This document shows, piece after piece, positions 7,411-16,856 of a DNA stretch of 64,000 bases. The stretch lies in contig NZ_CP108036.1 of assembly GCF_036170895.1 (NCBI RefSeq), positions 4,529,501-4,593,500 on the forward strand, given 5' to 3'. The stretch comes from Streptomyces erythrochromogenes. GTDB taxonomy: Bacteria > Actinomycetota > Actinomycetes > Streptomycetales > Streptomycetaceae. A model generated the notes under the pieces. That model was not told where the DNA came from. It saw only the letters and a program-made list of their open reading frames with translations, and made no database searches. A program made the position numbers and the translations under genes. Each line of letters begins with the position of its first letter. Position 1 is the first letter of the stretch.

Positions 7411-8532
7411 TCAGGCGTCCGGGCGGACTACCGCCTTGATCGGCATGGAGCCCACGCCCGCCATCGTCACGTTGCGGCCGGGGCGCGGGGCGTGGACCAT
7501 CGCGCCGTCGCCCACGTACATGCCGACGTGGCTCGCGTCGTCGAAGTAGATGATCAGATCGCCCGGACGCATGTCCTTGAGCGCGATCTTCGGCAGCAGG
7601 CGCAGCTGCTCCTGCGAGGTGCGCGGGATGCCCCGGCCCGCCGCGCGCCAGGCCTGGGAGGTCAGTCCGGAGCAGTCGAAGGAGTCGGGGCCCACGGCCC
7701 CCCACTTGTACGGCTTCCCCATCTGGGCCGTGGCGAACTGGACGGCCTGCTTGCCGGCGTCCGTCGCCTTGCCGTTGACGTCCTTCATCGCGCCCGTGGA
7801 CAGCCACGCCGTCTGTGCGCGGTACTGGGCTTCCTGCTCCAGCTGGATCAGCCGGGCCTTCTCCTCGGCCTCCAGCTTGCTCTCCAGTTCCTCCGCGGCC
7901 TTGATCTTCTCCTCGATCTGCTTCTTGGACTCCTCCTGCTTGACCCGGTTGGCCTCCAGCTTCTGCCAGCGCTCGCTCGCCTCCTCCGCGTAGCGCTGCA
8001 AGTCCGTCTGGGTGCGGTCCAGTTCGGTCAGGAGGTCCGAGGCGGCCTTCTCGCCCTGGCGCAACCGGTCGGCCCCGTCGAGGAACTGGTTCGGGTCGTC
8101 GCTCAACGCCAGGCGTGCGCCCGGCGGCAGGCCGCCCGCGCGGTACTGCGCGCGGGCCGCGGCGCCCGCGCGGCTCTTCAGCGTGGCGATGCGCTCCTTG
8201 CCGGCGACGATCAGGTTGGCGATCTCGACGATCTTGTCCGACTGGGCCTTGGTCTCGACCTCGGCGAGGTTGAAGGCGTCCGTCGCGGTGCCCGCCTGCC
8301 GGTAGAGCTCCTCGATGTCCTTGCGGACCTGCTCCAGGGACTTGCCGCCAGGCCCGGGCAGGGGAGCGGCCGGAGTGGCCGGAGCTCCCGGCGTGGCGGG
8401 AGCGGCGGGCGCGCCCGGCACCGCCGGAGCCGCGTACGCCGTGCCCGTCGCGAGTCCCGGCGCCGTCAGCACTGCCATCGCGCACAGCAGCACGAGAGAG
8501 CTTGCGCCTCGTCGTCGCCTTACCGACCCCAT
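7411..8532 (-). CDS. secreted NlpC/P60 peptidoglycan hydrolase with coiled-coil
   Basis: A 373-residue exported cell-wall enzyme. It starts with a basic, hydrophobic signal peptide ending near AYA-AP, then a Pro/Ala-rich linker and a long coiled-coil (about residues 60-240) rich in Glu/Lys. The C-terminal NlpC/P60 domain has the catalytic Cys in FDCSGLTSQAW and His in DDASHVGMYVGDG. It should cleave the D-Glu to diamino-acid bond in stem peptides, like RipA-type hydrolases of actinobacteria, where the coiled-coil restrains the catalytic domain. ATG 8532 is preferred over the ORF's upstream ATG at 8565, with GGGGGGA upstream. Many such genes in Streptomyces respond to growth and spore germination; nothing here shows its control. 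Confidence 0.92.
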   Translation of the reverse strand: MGSVRRRRGASSLVLLCAMAVLTAPGLATGTAYAAPAVPGAPAAPATPGAPATPAAPLPGPGGKSLEQVRKDIEELYRQAGTATDAFNLAEVETKAQSDKIVEIANLIVAGKERIATLKSRAGAAARAQYRAGGLPPGARLALSDDPNQFLDGADRLRQGEKAASDLLTELDRTQTDLQRYAEEASERWQKLEANRVKQEESKKQIEEKIKAAEELESKLEAEEKARLIQLEQEAQYRAQTAWLSTGAMKDVNGKATDAGKQAVQFATAQMGKPYKWGAVGPDSFDCSGLTSQAWRAAGRGIPRTSQEQLRLLPKIALKDMRPGDLIIYFDDASHVGMYVGDGAMVHAPRPGRNVTMAGVGSMPIKAVVRPDA

Positions 8533-8741
8533 GGTCCCCCCAGGCACCCGAGCCAGACCTGACATCAGATCTGACTATTCATCAGTAACTTCGCACTGCC
8601 ATCGGGATGGTGCCACGAGTCGATGAATTCCGACACCCTTGTGGACGTCATTTCGATCTTGTCTGCCCCAACGGACCCCGAGCCCTGCCCCTCACGGATC
8701 GAACGGGGCACACCCGCCCCCGGTTCCCCGCCGCACCGCAT

Positions 8742-9569
8742 TCACCCCACCGGGCGCAACGCCTCCCAGCGCAGCGTCAGTTCCCCCTGCCGCCACCGCA
8801 CCGGCCCGTCCGCCAGGGGCCAGTCGGCGGACAGCGCCCGCGCAGTCCGGATCCAGCGCTGCCGCGCCCCGTACGAGGCGTACGGAGCAGCCGCCGCCCA
8901 GGCCCGGTCGAAGTCGCGCAGGAACGCGTGCACCGGCTGCCCCGGCACGTTCCGGTGGATCAGCGCCTTCGGCAGCCGCTCCGCCAGGTCGGAGGGACGC
9001 TCCAGCGAGCCCAGCCGCGTCGCGAACGTCACCGTGCGCGGGCCCTCCGGCCCCAGCGCCACCCACACGTGCCGCCGCCCGATCTCGTCGCAGGTCCCCT
9101 CCACCAGCAGCCCGCCCGGGGCCAGCCGCGCGCACAGCCGCGCCCAGACCTCCGCGACCTGCTCCTCGTCGTACTGGCGCAGCACGTTCGCGGCGCGGAT
9201 CAGCATCGCCCGCTCCCCGCCCTCCAGCGGCACCTCGAAGCCGCCGTGCCGGAAGCTGAGCCCCTCGCGCTCGTACGGTTTCGCCCCCGCCACCCGCGCC
9301 GGCTCGATCTCGATGCCGACCACACGCACCCGCGGCGCCGCGTCCCGCAGCCGCGCCAGCAGCTCGACCGCGGTCCAGGGCGCGGCCCCGTAGCCGAGGT
9401 CCACCGCCACCGGATCCCCCGCACGCCGCAACGCGGCCCCGTGGGTGGCCGCGATCCAGCGGTCCATCCGGCGCAACCGGTTCGGGTTCGTCGTCCCGCG
9501 CGTCACCGAGCCCACAGGACGGCCGGAGGCGCGGCTGGGTGACGGCGAAGGGGTACTGCGGGAGGCCAT
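8742..9569 (-). CDS. SAM-dependent class I methyltransferase
   Basis: A 275-residue protein whose motif I reads [16 protein letters not shown]. This is followed by an acidic end of strand 2 (VVGIEIEP) and a post-I region with [14 protein letters not shown], the arrangement of a Rossmann-fold methyltransferase. The conserved N-terminal phrase [16 protein letters not shown] is specific to an actinobacterial family of unknown substrate. The start is placed at ATG 9569 because TACCCT lies 6 nt upstream, a leaderless pattern seen repeatedly in this window; an upstream ATG at 9602 has a GGGAG but would add residues of poor composition. It is transcribed toward the NlpC gene and away from mshA. Confidence 0.82.
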   Translation of the reverse strand: MASRSTPSPSPSRASGRPVGSVTRGTTNPNRLRRMDRWIAATHGAALRRAGDPVAVDLGYGAAPWTAVELLARLRDAAPRVRVVGIEIEPARVAGAKPYEREGLSFRHGGFEVPLEGGERAMLIRAANVLRQYDEEQVAEVWARLCARLAPGGLLVEGTCDEIGRRHVWVALGPEGPRTVTFATRLGSLERPSDLAERLPKALIHRNVPGQPVHAFLRDFDRAWAAAAPYASYGARQRWIRTARALSADWPLADGPVRWRQGELTLRWEALRPVG

Positions 9570-9575
9570 GAGCCG

Positions 9576-9581
9576 AGGGTA
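9576..9581 (-). promoter_or_regulatory. leaderless-type -10 element of the methyltransferase gene
   Basis: TACCCT on the minus strand, 6 nt before ATG 9569. It supports that start codon. Confidence 0.6.
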
Positions 9582-9842
9582 AGCGGAGGGCCCGCACACC
9601 ATGAAAATCTCCCGGCGCCCCCCAGGAAGCCCCCAGCGAGCCCGAGGGAAGCCCCGAGGGCGCGCCAAGGAAGCCCGAAGGAACCCCCAAGAAAAACGAG
9701 GAACCCGCAGGAAATGCGGATCCCCCGGAATGCGGGGGACGGCCATCCGGGTTGCACTCCTTGCAGGGCGCCCTACGCGCCCCCGCAGTCATGCCGTCCG
9801 AGCGTCGCGCGCGCACCGTCCGAGCCGAGAGGAAGCGCTTCC

Positions 9843-11228
9843 TTGAGCCAGTACGTGTCCCGCCTCGGCGGCAGTCTCACCGGGCGCCTCGCGGCCGCCC
9901 GCGCCGCCACCCGCCACGAGCCGCCCCGGCTGCGCCTGCCGGCCGTCGGCCACCACCGCAAACCGCGCCGCGTGGCCATGCTCAGCGTGCACACCTCACC
10001 GCTGCACCAGCCCGGGACCGGCGACGCCGGCGGGATGAACGTCTACATCGTGGAGCTGGCCAGGCGGCTCGCCGCGATCAACATCGAGGTCGAGGTCTTC
10101 ACCCGGGCCACCACGGGCGGGCTGCCGCCCGTGGTCGAGCTGGCTCCCGGCGTCCTCGTACGGCACGTGGACGCCGGCCCCTACGAGGGCCTCGCCAAGG
10201 AGGAGCTCCCGGCCCAGCTGTGCGCCTTCACCCACGGCGTGATGCAGGCCTGGGCCGGCCACCGCCCCGGCTACTACGACCTCGTCCACTCCCACTACTG
10301 GCTCTCCGGGCACGTGGGCTGGCTCGCCGCCCAGCGCTGGGGCGTGCCCCTCGTGCACGCCATGCACACCATGGCCAAGGTCAAGAACGCGGCGCTGGCC
10401 GAGGGCGACACCCCCGAGCCCGCCGCCCGCGTCATAGGCGAGACGCAGATCGTCTCCGCCGCCGACCGGCTCATCGCCAACACCGCCGAAGAGGCCGACG
10501 AGCTCGTGCGGTACTACGAGGCCGACCCGTCCAAGGTGGCCGTGGTCCACCCCGGCGTGAACCTCGAACGCTTCACCGTCGGCGACGGCCGGGCCGCCGC
10601 CCGCGCCCGCCTCGGGCTCCCGCAGGACGCCGTCATCCCCCTCTTCGCCGGGCGGATCCAGCCGCTGAAGGCCCCCGACATCCTGCTGCGCGCCGTCGCC
10701 GTCCTGGTCGACCGGGACCCCTCGCTGCGCCGCCGCCTCTTCGTCCCCGTCGTCGGCGGCCCCAGCGGCAGCGGCCTCGCCAAGCCCGAGGGCCTGCAGA
10801 AGCTCGCCGCCAAGCTGGGCATCGCCGACCTCGTGCACTTCCACCCGCCGGTCGCCCAGGACGGCCTCGCGGACTGGTTCCGGGCGGCGTCCGTGCTGGT
10901 CATGCCCTCCTACAGCGAGTCCTTCGGGCTCGTCGCGATAGAGGCCCAGGCCGCCGGCACCCCGGTGCTGGCCGCCGAGGTCGGGGGGCTGCCCGTCGCC
11001 GTCAACGACGGCGTCACGGGGATCCTCGTACCCGGGCACGACCCGGCGGACTACGCGCGCCAGCTGCGCCGCTTCGTCGACGAACCGGGGCTCGCCGACC
11101 GGATGGGGGCCGAGGCGGCGCGGCACGCGCAGTTCTTCGGCTGGGACACCGCGGCGAGCGGCACGGCCGACGTCTACACGGCGGCGATGCACGATCATCG
11201 CCGTCGCGTACGCTCCCACCATGGCTGA
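9843..11228 (+). CDS. mshA: D-inositol-3-phosphate glycosyltransferase MshA (mycothiol synthesis)
   Basis: A 461-residue GT4 retaining glycosyltransferase that transfers GlcNAc from UDP-GlcNAc to 1L-myo-inositol-1-phosphate, the first step of mycothiol synthesis. The N-terminal domain has the MshA signature [19 protein letters not shown], with the glycine-rich donor loop and the inositol-phosphate-binding region. The C-terminal domain has [14 protein letters not shown] and the GT4 motif [20 protein letters not shown]. The start is an unusual TTG at 9843 with GAGGAAG 7 nt upstream, giving [10 protein letters not shown]; this agrees with the N-terminus I remember for the S. coelicolor protein. 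The stop overlaps the next gene by 8 nt, indicating translational coupling. Confidence 0.95.
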   Translation: MSQYVSRLGGSLTGRLAAARAATRHEPPRLRLPAVGHHRKPRRVAMLSVHTSPLHQPGTGDAGGMNVYIVELARRLAAINIEVEVFTRATTGGLPPVVELAPGVLVRHVDAGPYEGLAKEELPAQLCAFTHGVMQAWAGHRPGYYDLVHSHYWLSGHVGWLAAQRWGVPLVHAMHTMAKVKNAALAEGDTPEPAARVIGETQIVSAADRLIANTAEEADELVRYYEADPSKVAVVHPGVNLERFTVGDGRAAARARLGLPQDAVIPLFAGRIQPLKAPDILLRAVAVLVDRDPSLRRRLFVPVVGGPSGSGLAKPEGLQKLAAKLGIADLVHFHPPVAQDGLADWFRAASVLVMPSYSESFGLVAIEAQAAGTPVLAAEVGGLPVAVNDGVTGILVPGHDPADYARQLRRFVDEPGLADRMGAEAARHAQFFGWDTAASGTADVYTAAMHDHRRRVRSHHG

Positions 11229-11742
11229 CACCGCCGAGATCATCGAGAGCGCGCTCACCGCCGCGGAGCTGGGCTGGGAGAGCCCGCAGCCGGGGACGTA
11301 CGTCGTCCAGCTCCCCGGCACCCGCAAGCTGAGCACCACCTGCTCGCTCAAGATCGGCCGGCACTCGCTGTCGGTCAACGCCTTCGTGATCCGCCACCCC
11401 GACGAGAACGAGGCGGGCGTCCACCGCTGGCTGCTGGAGCGCAACCTCAAGCTGTACGGGATGGCCTACGCGGTCGACCGGCTCGGCGACATCTACCTGA
11501 CGGCCCGGCTGCCGCTGTCGGTCGTCACCCCGGAGGAGCTGGACCGACTGCTCGGCACGGTGCTGGAGGCCGCGGACGGCTCGTTCAACACGCTGCTGGA
11601 GCTGGGCTTCGCGAGCGCGATCCGGCGCGAGTACGACTGGCGGGTCTCGCGCGGCGAGCCGACCTTCAACCTCGACGCCTTCAAGCACCTGACGCGGCCG
11701 CAGGGCGAACCGGCCGCCGGGCCCGGCACTCCGATCGGCTGA
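11221..11742 (+). CDS. YbjN-domain protein
   Basis: A 173-residue protein of the YbjN / bacterial sensory transduction regulator family. The fold resembles secretion chaperones, with strands around [20 protein letters not shown] and the region [16 protein letters not shown]. It has no signal peptide, no membrane segment and no catalytic motif. Its ATG lies inside the last codons of mshA in another frame, so the two are one transcription unit. This mshA-YbjN coupling looks conserved in Streptomyces, but a role in mycothiol metabolism has not been shown to my knowledge. Confidence 0.85.
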   Translation: MADTAEIIESALTAAELGWESPQPGTYVVQLPGTRKLSTTCSLKIGRHSLSVNAFVIRHPDENEAGVHRWLLERNLKLYGMAYAVDRLGDIYLTARLPLSVVTPEELDRLLGTVLEAADGSFNTLLELGFASAIRREYDWRVSRGEPTFNLDAFKHLTRPQGEPAAGPGTPIG

Positions 11743-11972
11743 CGCACCGCACCGCACCGAACGGCGCGCCCGGCCCCAGCCCCGGCCCCGCCCGGCCGGG
11801 ACCGGGCGCCCGCAGTCCCCGGCCACCCGGCCCCGGCCACGGGCCCCGGCCTCGGCCCCCGGGCCCCGGCCTCGGCCCCCGGGCCCCGGCCCCGGCCTCG
11901 GCCCCCGGGCCCCGGCCCCGGCCCCGGCCACCGGGCCCCGGCCACCCGGCCCCGGCCCCCGGCCTCGGCCGG
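11743..11972. repeat. low-complexity GC repeat between convergent genes
   Basis: After the YbjN stop, short units of the form GGCCCCGGCC and GGCCTCGGCCCCCGG recur many times in near-tandem order, up to the stop of the convergent MFS gene. The tract could fold into many alternative hairpins and may act as a bidirectional terminator. It contains no gene. Confidence 0.75.
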
Positions 11973-13337
11973 TCAGCTCGCCCCGACGGGGCCCGAGGTG
12001 GGCAGCGGCCCGGCCGGAGCCGGTTCGGCGGGAAGCGGTGGGGCCGTCTTCGGCTCGGCGTCGCCGGCAGCGGTCGTGCCGCCGGCCGCGGCCGGTTGCG
12101 TACTCCTGTCCCCCGCGGGCAGGTTCCGCATGAGCAGCCAGTAGCCGACCGCCGCCACCGTGCCGAGCACGCCGGTGGTCGCCCACAGCCAGTCGGCCCC
12201 CCACCGGTCGATCATGAAGCCGGCCATCAGAGGCGCCACCAGCGCGGCCACCGCCCAGGACATCGTGTAGACGCCCTGGTAGCGCCCGCGCCCGTGCACC
12301 GGCGAGAGCCGTACGACCAGGCCCATCTGGGTCGGCGAGTTGACGATCTCGGCGAGCGTCCACACGCACACCGTCAGCGCGTACGCCCACACCGGTCCGG
12401 CGAAGGCCGTCAGCGCGAAGCCGTAGCCGGCCAGCAGCGCCGAGACCACCAGCAGCTTCTGCGGGTCGCGGTGCTCGATGAGGCGGGTGACGGGGATCTG
12501 CAGGGCGACGATCAGGAAGCCGTTCACGGCGATCACGAGCCCGTAGTCCCCGGGCGAGAACCCGGCGGAGCCCATCGCGACCGGCAGGCCGACCGACCCC
12601 TGCGTGAAGATCAGCGAGATCAGGAACGACAGGCCGACCACGCCCATGAACCGCCCGTCCCGCAGCACGCTCCCGAGCCCGATCTCCGGCTCCGCGCCGC
12701 TCTTGTCCGAGGCCGCGCCGGACCCGCCGGACCCGCCGCGCTCCGGCCGGGACTCGGGCAGCTTGACGTACACCAGCACCGCGCAGGCCAGCGTGAGGGC
12801 GGCCTCGCCCAGGAAGCCGGCCAGGTAGCTGTACTCGGCGATCAGGCCGGCCGCGGTCGCGCTGACGGCGAAGCCGAGGTTGATGGCCCAGTAGTTGAGC
12901 GCGAAGGCCCGTACGCGGTCCTCGGGGCGGACGATGTCCGCCATCATCGCCGCGACCGCCGGGCGGGAGGCGTTCGAGGTCATGCCGACCAGCAGGGCCA
13001 CCGCCGCGATCGCCGCCGGGTGTTCCATGAAGCCGAGCAGCGCCACCGAGAAGGCGGTCGAGGCCTGGGCCGCCAACAGCGTGGGGCGCCGCCCCAGCCG
13101 GTCGGTCATCACGCCCGCGACGAGCGAGGAGATCACGCCGCCCAGGCCGTGGAGGGCGACCACGAGTCCCGCGAAGGAGGCCGAGTAGCCCCGGTCCAGG
13201 GTCAGGTACAAGGTCATGAAGGTCGCGACGAAAGCCCCGAGGCGGTTCACCAGGGTGCTCGTCCAGAGCCACCAGAACGCCCGGGGCAGACCCGAGACGC
13301 TCTCCCGGACGGCCCGTCTCAGACTGGCAGCGGACAT
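11973..13337 (-). CDS. MFS transporter
   Basis: A 454-residue polytopic membrane protein with about 12 hydrophobic segments in two halves. Loop 2-3 carries the MFS signature, seen as [17 protein letters not shown], and the central loop is Pro/Gly/Ser-rich and cytoplasmic. It resembles drug/H+ antiporter-type efflux permeases (MDR family). ATG 13337 follows GGGGGGA; the longer frame running into the antisense of gpmA is rejected. No regulator or biosynthetic gene is adjacent, so the substrate is unknown. It diverges from gpmA. Confidence 0.85.
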   Translation of the reverse strand: MSAASLRRAVRESVSGLPRAFWWLWTSTLVNRLGAFVATFMTLYLTLDRGYSASFAGLVVALHGLGGVISSLVAGVMTDRLGRRPTLLAAQASTAFSVALLGFMEHPAAIAAVALLVGMTSNASRPAVAAMMADIVRPEDRVRAFALNYWAINLGFAVSATAAGLIAEYSYLAGFLGEAALTLACAVLVYVKLPESRPERGGSGGSGAASDKSGAEPEIGLGSVLRDGRFMGVVGLSFLISLIFTQGSVGLPVAMGSAGFSPGDYGLVIAVNGFLIVALQIPVTRLIEHRDPQKLLVVSALLAGYGFALTAFAGPVWAYALTVCVWTLAEIVNSPTQMGLVVRLSPVHGRGRYQGVYTMSWAVAALVAPLMAGFMIDRWGADWLWATTGVLGTVAAVGYWLLMRNLPAGDRSTQPAAAGGTTAAGDAEPKTAPPLPAEPAPAGPLPTSGPVGAS

Positions 13338-13477
13338 ACGGAATCCCCCCGAGGGTGTAAGCGTCGCTCTGGCGAGGTGCACATTACGAGGGGGCGGGCT
13401 CGGGACGCCAGTCAATTGACCGGGACCGTCAATCGGCGCCCGCCGCACACCGCGCGCGAGCGCGCCCGCGCGTCCAC

Positions 13478-13483
13478 TAGGCT
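13478..13483 (+). promoter_or_regulatory. leaderless-type -10 element of gpmA
   Basis: TAGGCT, 7 nt before ATG 13491, with no ribosome-binding sequence between. Confidence 0.6.
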
Positions 13484-13490
13484 CGTACGC

Positions 13491-14249
13491 ATGGCCGACG
13501 CACCGTACAAGCTGATCCTCCTCCGCCACGGCGAGAGCGAATGGAACGCGAAGAACCTGTTCACCGGCTGGGTGGACGTCAACCTCACCGAGAAGGGCGA
13601 GAAGGAGGCGGTCCGCGGCGGTGAGCTGCTCAAGGACGCCGGCCTGCTGCCCGACGTTCTGCACACCTCCCTCCAGAAGCGCGCCATCCGCACCGCGCAG
13701 CTCGCGCTCGAGTCCGCGGACCGCCACTGGATCCCGGTGCACCGCTCCTGGCGCCTGAACGAGCGCCACTACGGCGCGCTGCAGGGCAAGGACAAGGCGC
13801 AGACCCTCGCCGAGTTCGGCGAGGAGCAGTTCATGCTGTGGCGCCGCTCCTACGACACCCCGCCGCCGGTGCTCGAGGACGGTACGGAGTTCTCGCAGTC
13901 CGAGGACCCGCGCTACGCGTCGATCCCGAACGAGCTGCGTCCGCGCACCGAATGCCTCAAGGACGTCGTCGAGCGCATGCTGCCGTACTGGTACGACGGC
14001 ATCGTCCCGGACCTGCTGGCGGGCCGCACGGTCCTGGTGGCCGCGCACGGCAACTCCCTGCGCGGTCTGGTCAAGCACCTCGACGGCATCTCGGACGCCG
14101 ACATCACGGGCCTGAACATCCCGACCGGCATCCCGCTCGTCTACGAGCTGGACGCGAACTTCAAGCCCCTCAACCCGGGCGGCACCTACCTCGACCCGGC
14201 CGCGGCCGCGGCCGCCATCGAGGCCGTCAAGAACCAGGGCAAGAAGTAA
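13491..14249 (+). CDS. gpmA: 2,3-bisphosphoglycerate-dependent phosphoglycerate mutase
   Basis: A 252-residue cofactor-dependent phosphoglycerate mutase interconverting 3- and 2-phosphoglycerate in glycolysis. The phospho-histidine motif [10 protein letters not shown] starts at residue 9. The second catalytic His is in [10 protein letters not shown], and the family segment [11 protein letters not shown] is intact. The length matches bacterial GpmA. The ATG at 13491 directly follows a TAGGCT element, suggesting a leaderless message. It stands alone, followed by a strong hairpin. Confidence 0.97.
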   Translation: MADAPYKLILLRHGESEWNAKNLFTGWVDVNLTEKGEKEAVRGGELLKDAGLLPDVLHTSLQKRAIRTAQLALESADRHWIPVHRSWRLNERHYGALQGKDKAQTLAEFGEEQFMLWRRSYDTPPPVLEDGTEFSQSEDPRYASIPNELRPRTECLKDVVERMLPYWYDGIVPDLLAGRTVLVAAHGNSLRGLVKHLDGISDADITGLNIPTGIPLVYELDANFKPLNPGGTYLDPAAAAAAIEAVKNQGKK

Positions 14250-14266
14250 CCCTGACGTAAGAGGAG

Positions 14267-14305
14267 GCTCCTGACCTGCACGTGCGGTGCGGGTCGGGAG
14301 CTTTC
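14267..14305 (+). terminator. hairpin terminator after gpmA
   Basis: A 15-bp stem (GCTCCTGACCTGCAC with GTGCGGGTCGGGAGC, two G-U pairs) followed by TTTC. Confidence 0.85.
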
Positions 14306-14459
14306 GTCTGTCCGGGGTCCGGTGTGGTCCGATCGGTCGGATCCGCCGGTGGGTCGCGCCGGGAACCTCCGGGCGGTGCCGGAGCCGAGGTTATGAAGGA
14401 AATCGGATGACGGTCTCGTCGTCCGACCATCCGAGAGCATCAACCTCAGGAGCCGCACG

Positions 14460-14969
14460 ATGCGCCCCATCAGAGCCGCCCGTCTCGGCACGGCCACCGC
14501 GCTGGTCACCCTCATCGCCTGCGCCCCCGCCGCGGCCGCCGCCGCGACGGACTCCGACTCCGACCACGACAAGGGCAAGAGCCGGGTCATCACACTCACC
14601 GGCCGGCTCGCGGAGCAGACGCGCTTCCCCGTCAACCCCGGCGGGGCGCCCGCCCAGGGCGATCGGACCGTCTTCCGCTCGATCCTCTTCGACAAGGACG
14701 ACAAACAGGTCGGCGAGACCGGCGGCACCTGTACCACCACCCGGGTCGACAACGGCGGGGCGGAGCAGTGCGTCGTGACCTACACCCTCCCGGGCGGCCA
14801 GCTCTCCGTGCAGGGGATGGTCTTCGGCCACCTCGTCCCGGGACCTCCCCCTTCGTTCGACAACGGGATCACCGGCGGCACCGGTGCATTCGACCGGGCC
14901 CGTGGCTCGGTCCACGCCGACACGATCGCTCCGGGCACCAGGCGCTTCACGATCGACCTCAAGCGCTGA
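14460..14969 (+). CDS. secreted allene-oxide-cyclase/dirigent-like beta-barrel protein
   Basis: A 169-residue exported protein. A signal peptide of about 30 residues ends in an Ala-rich stretch. It is followed by an acidic, Lys-rich linker, then a beta-rich domain with GETGGTCTTTRVDN, a paired Cys in EQCVVTYTLPGG, and GITGGTGAFDRARGSV. The last segment is typical of allene oxide cyclase-like / dirigent-fold proteins, which in plants guide coupling or cyclisation of small molecules. Streptomyces carries many secreted members of unknown function. AGGAG precedes the ATG. It is monocistronic; an enzymatic role is inference only. Confidence 0.75.
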   Translation: MRPIRAARLGTATALVTLIACAPAAAAAATDSDSDHDKGKSRVITLTGRLAEQTRFPVNPGGAPAQGDRTVFRSILFDKDDKQVGETGGTCTTTRVDNGGAEQCVVTYTLPGGQLSVQGMVFGHLVPGPPPSFDNGITGGTGAFDRARGSVHADTIAPGTRRFTIDLKR

Positions 14970-15033
14970 CCGGTCCGTCCCCCGCCCCTGCCCGCTGCTC
15001 GTCGGCGGGCCGGGGCTGTCGTCGTCTCCGGGG

Positions 15034-15648
15034 TCAGTTCGGGGTGGGTTTCGCGGGTGTCGAGGGCGTCGGCGTGGTCTTCCGCCACTCCGCGCCGATC
15101 GAGCGGATGAGGGCCGGGTAGACGCCCAGGTAGCGGAACGGCTTGATGGCCAGCATGTAGGCCGAGCCCAGGAGGCCGTTGGGCTTCACCAGCACCGTCA
15201 TCTGGCCGTGGTGGCCGCCGTTCCCGTCCTGGACCCAGCCGATGTGCAGCACCCCGTGCATCGTCTTGTTCGCCGTCTCCGCCGCCCACTCGTCGTGCGT
15301 CTGGTAGACGGACGTGAACGGGAGCGAGGGGAGGTCGGGTCCGCGGTCGCCCGCACGGAGGTCCGCCGGCAGCCGGTCGCGGAGCGTCGGGACCCGGGAG
15401 CGGAGGCCGTCGGCCGGCGCGTCCCAGCCGAGCAGCGCGCCCAGCTTCCACCGGATCGCGAAGAGCGCGCGCCCCACGCGGGAGGGGACCGGGTCCCCCG
15501 TGTCCCTCGCGAACTGGCCCACCAGCCGAGCGAGGTCGTCCGGCCCGCCCGGGGTCGGGAGCGCCCACACGTCCTCGACCCGGAAGTCTCCGGCGATCTC
15601 GTGGATCCGCCAGGGACGGGAGGTGTGCGCGGTTCTGGGGAGTCTCAT
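15034..15648 (-). CDS. DUF2867 family protein
   Basis: A 204-residue cytoplasmic protein of the DUF2867 family. Recognisable segments are YQTHDEWAAETANKTMHGVLH and the C-terminal part with AIKPFRYLGVYPALI, with a conserved Trp-rich beta core. The family often appears as the C-terminal half of, or beside, NAD(P)-binding epimerase-like proteins. It is divergent from a TetR gene with two palindromic operators between them, so it is probably the repressed target of that regulator. Function is unknown. Confidence 0.8.
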   Translation of the reverse strand: MRLPRTAHTSRPWRIHEIAGDFRVEDVWALPTPGGPDDLARLVGQFARDTGDPVPSRVGRALFAIRWKLGALLGWDAPADGLRSRVPTLRDRLPADLRAGDRGPDLPSLPFTSVYQTHDEWAAETANKTMHGVLHIGWVQDGNGGHHGQMTVLVKPNGLLGSAYMLAIKPFRYLGVYPALIRSIGAEWRKTTPTPSTPAKPTPN

Positions 15649-15661
15649 GAGTAAGCCCCTG

Positions 15662-15681
15662 TCTATACGATGCCGTATAGA
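15662..15681. promoter_or_regulatory. TetR operator copy 1
   Basis: TCTATACG - ATGC - CGTATAGA, a perfect 8-bp-arm palindrome nearer the DUF2867 gene. It shares its half-site with the palindrome at 15695-15720. Confidence 0.8.
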
Positions 15682-15694
15682 TCGAGGCTAGCAC

Positions 15695-15720
15695 CCGTCT
15701 ATACGGCACCGTATAGACGG
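15695..15720. promoter_or_regulatory. TetR operator copy 2
   Basis: CCGTCTATACGG - CA - CCGTATAGACGG, a perfect 12-bp-arm palindrome nearer the tetR gene. With copy 1 it gives two operators with centres about 36 bp apart. Confidence 0.85.
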
Positions 15721-15743
15721 GGGTGCGTGAGGAGGGACACACC

Positions 15744-16304
15744 ATGGGCGCGACCCGCACACCGCGCGGCAAGTGGATCGAGGAGGGGCTGCGGGCGCTG
15801 GCCGCCGGCGGCCCGGAGGCCGTACGCGTCGAGGTGCTCGCGCAGGCGCTCGGCGTCAGCAAGGGGGGCTTCTACGGATACTTCGGCAGCCGGGGCGCAC
15901 TGCTCACCGAGATGCTCGACACCTGGGAGCGCGAGGTCTCCGAGGCGGTGATCGAGCTGGTCGAGAGCGGCGGGGGAGACGCCAGGGCCAGGCTGGAGCG
16001 GCTGTTCACGATCGTCGCCTCCTACGAGGAGGGGCCGGTGGTCGGTGTCGACGCCGACCTGGCGATCCGCGACTGGGCCCGGCGCGACGAGGCCGTCGCC
16101 GAGCGGCTGCGCCGCGCGGACAGCCGGCGCATGGAGTACCTGCGCTCGCTCTTCCGCGCCTTCTGCGCCGACGAGGACGACGTCGAGGTCCGCTCCCTGA
16201 TCACCTTCTCCCTGCGGATCGGCTCCCACTTCATCGCCGCCGACCACGGCGGCCGCAGCCGCGCGGAGGTCATGGAGCTGACCCGGAAGTGGCTCCTGAG
16301 GTGA
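15744..16304 (+). CDS. TetR-family transcriptional regulator
   Basis: A 186-residue repressor. The N-terminal HTH includes ALGVSKGGFYGYFGSRGALL at about residues 38-57; a helical ligand-binding domain follows. GAGGAGGGA lies before ATG 15744. It is divergent from the DUF2867 gene, and two perfect palindromes with the same core (TCTATACG) fill the intergenic space, a layout that strongly suggests control of both genes. Ligand unknown. Confidence 0.9.
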   Translation: MGATRTPRGKWIEEGLRALAAGGPEAVRVEVLAQALGVSKGGFYGYFGSRGALLTEMLDTWEREVSEAVIELVESGGGDARARLERLFTIVASYEEGPVVGVDADLAIRDWARRDEAVAERLRRADSRRMEYLRSLFRAFCADEDDVEVRSLITFSLRIGSHFIAADHGGRSRAEVMELTRKWLLR

Positions 16305-16464
16305 GGCGCCGGGCCGCGCCCGGTCCGACCGCGCCCGGTCCGCCGGCCACGACGCGGTGAACCTGGCGAGGTCGGCGCGAGCGGTGCCGCCGGCGGCGAG
16401 GGCGGAGCCGCCCGACGGCATCGCAGCCGCACGAGCCCGGCCTCAGCAGGCCTCGTACGCAGAA

Positions 16465-16502
16465 AGGCCCCCCGCCTGCGGATGTCCGCGGGCAGGGGGC
16501 CT
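16465..16502 (-). terminator. hairpin terminator after the Cys-rich gene
   Basis: An imperfect long stem, AGGCCCCCCGCCTGCGGA against TCCGCGGGCAGGGGGCCT. It lies between convergent genes and could serve both the TetR gene and the small Cys-rich gene. Confidence 0.75.
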
Positions 16503-16557
16503 CTCGTCGCACCGGGTGCGGTGACGTGCGGCGGGGTGGCGAACCGGGTGGGCCCGG

Positions 16558-16707
16558 TCAGCCGCCGCACTGGCAGGGGGCACCGGACTGGCAGCCGCAG
16601 CCGCAGCCGGAGCCGCAGCCACAGGCCGCGAGCAGCGGGAGCCGCAGCGGCTCGGGCCTCGGCGGCTGCTCCTGCTCCGGGGTGATGGGGACGGGGGAAT
16701 CGGGCAT
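16558..16707 (-). CDS. small Cys/Gly-rich protein, 49 residues
   Basis: This frame starts at ATG 16707 immediately after AGGAGGAACC, one of the best ribosome sites in the window, and ends at TGA 16558-16560. The first half is Pro/Glu-rich. The second half is a Cys-Gly knot with seven Cys in 22 residues (CGCGSGCGCGCQSGAPCQC). It has no signal peptide. A hairpin terminator follows. The Cys spacing suggests metal binding (Zn, Cu or Fe-S) or redox buffering, but I do not recognise a named family. It is short and easily missed, yet start, stop and terminator all fit a real gene. It lies downstream of phoU in the same orientation. Confidence 0.7.
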   Translation of the reverse strand: MPDSPVPITPEQEQPPRPEPLRLPLLAACGCGSGCGCGCQSGAPCQCGG

Positions 16708-16856
16708 GGTTCCTCCTCGGCGGGGCGGTGCCCCGCGGCATACGGGACTTCGTACGACTGACCGCCCTCGCCCTCATTCATGCCCAGCCGCACCGGCGCG
16801 TCAACGGCGCACGGGAGCCCGAAGCGGCTCTGCGCCGTCGCACGCCGCGCGCAGCG

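Noticed and set aside
9602..9746. Upstream in-frame starts for the methyltransferase (ATG 9602 with GGGAG; longer frame to 9746).
   Set aside because: The added residues are Arg/Pro/Gly-rich and the TACCCT element before ATG 9569 marks a better start; the 9602 start cannot be excluded fully.
11760..11972. GC-repeat tract considered as a repeat-encoded peptide gene.
   Set aside because: No start with ribosome site; the repeat unit is not consistently a multiple of three; it lies between convergent stops.
11973..14078. A 701-residue minus-strand frame including the MFS gene and antisense gpmA.
   Set aside because: The upstream 245 residues are the complement of gpmA; the MFS protein starts at 13337.
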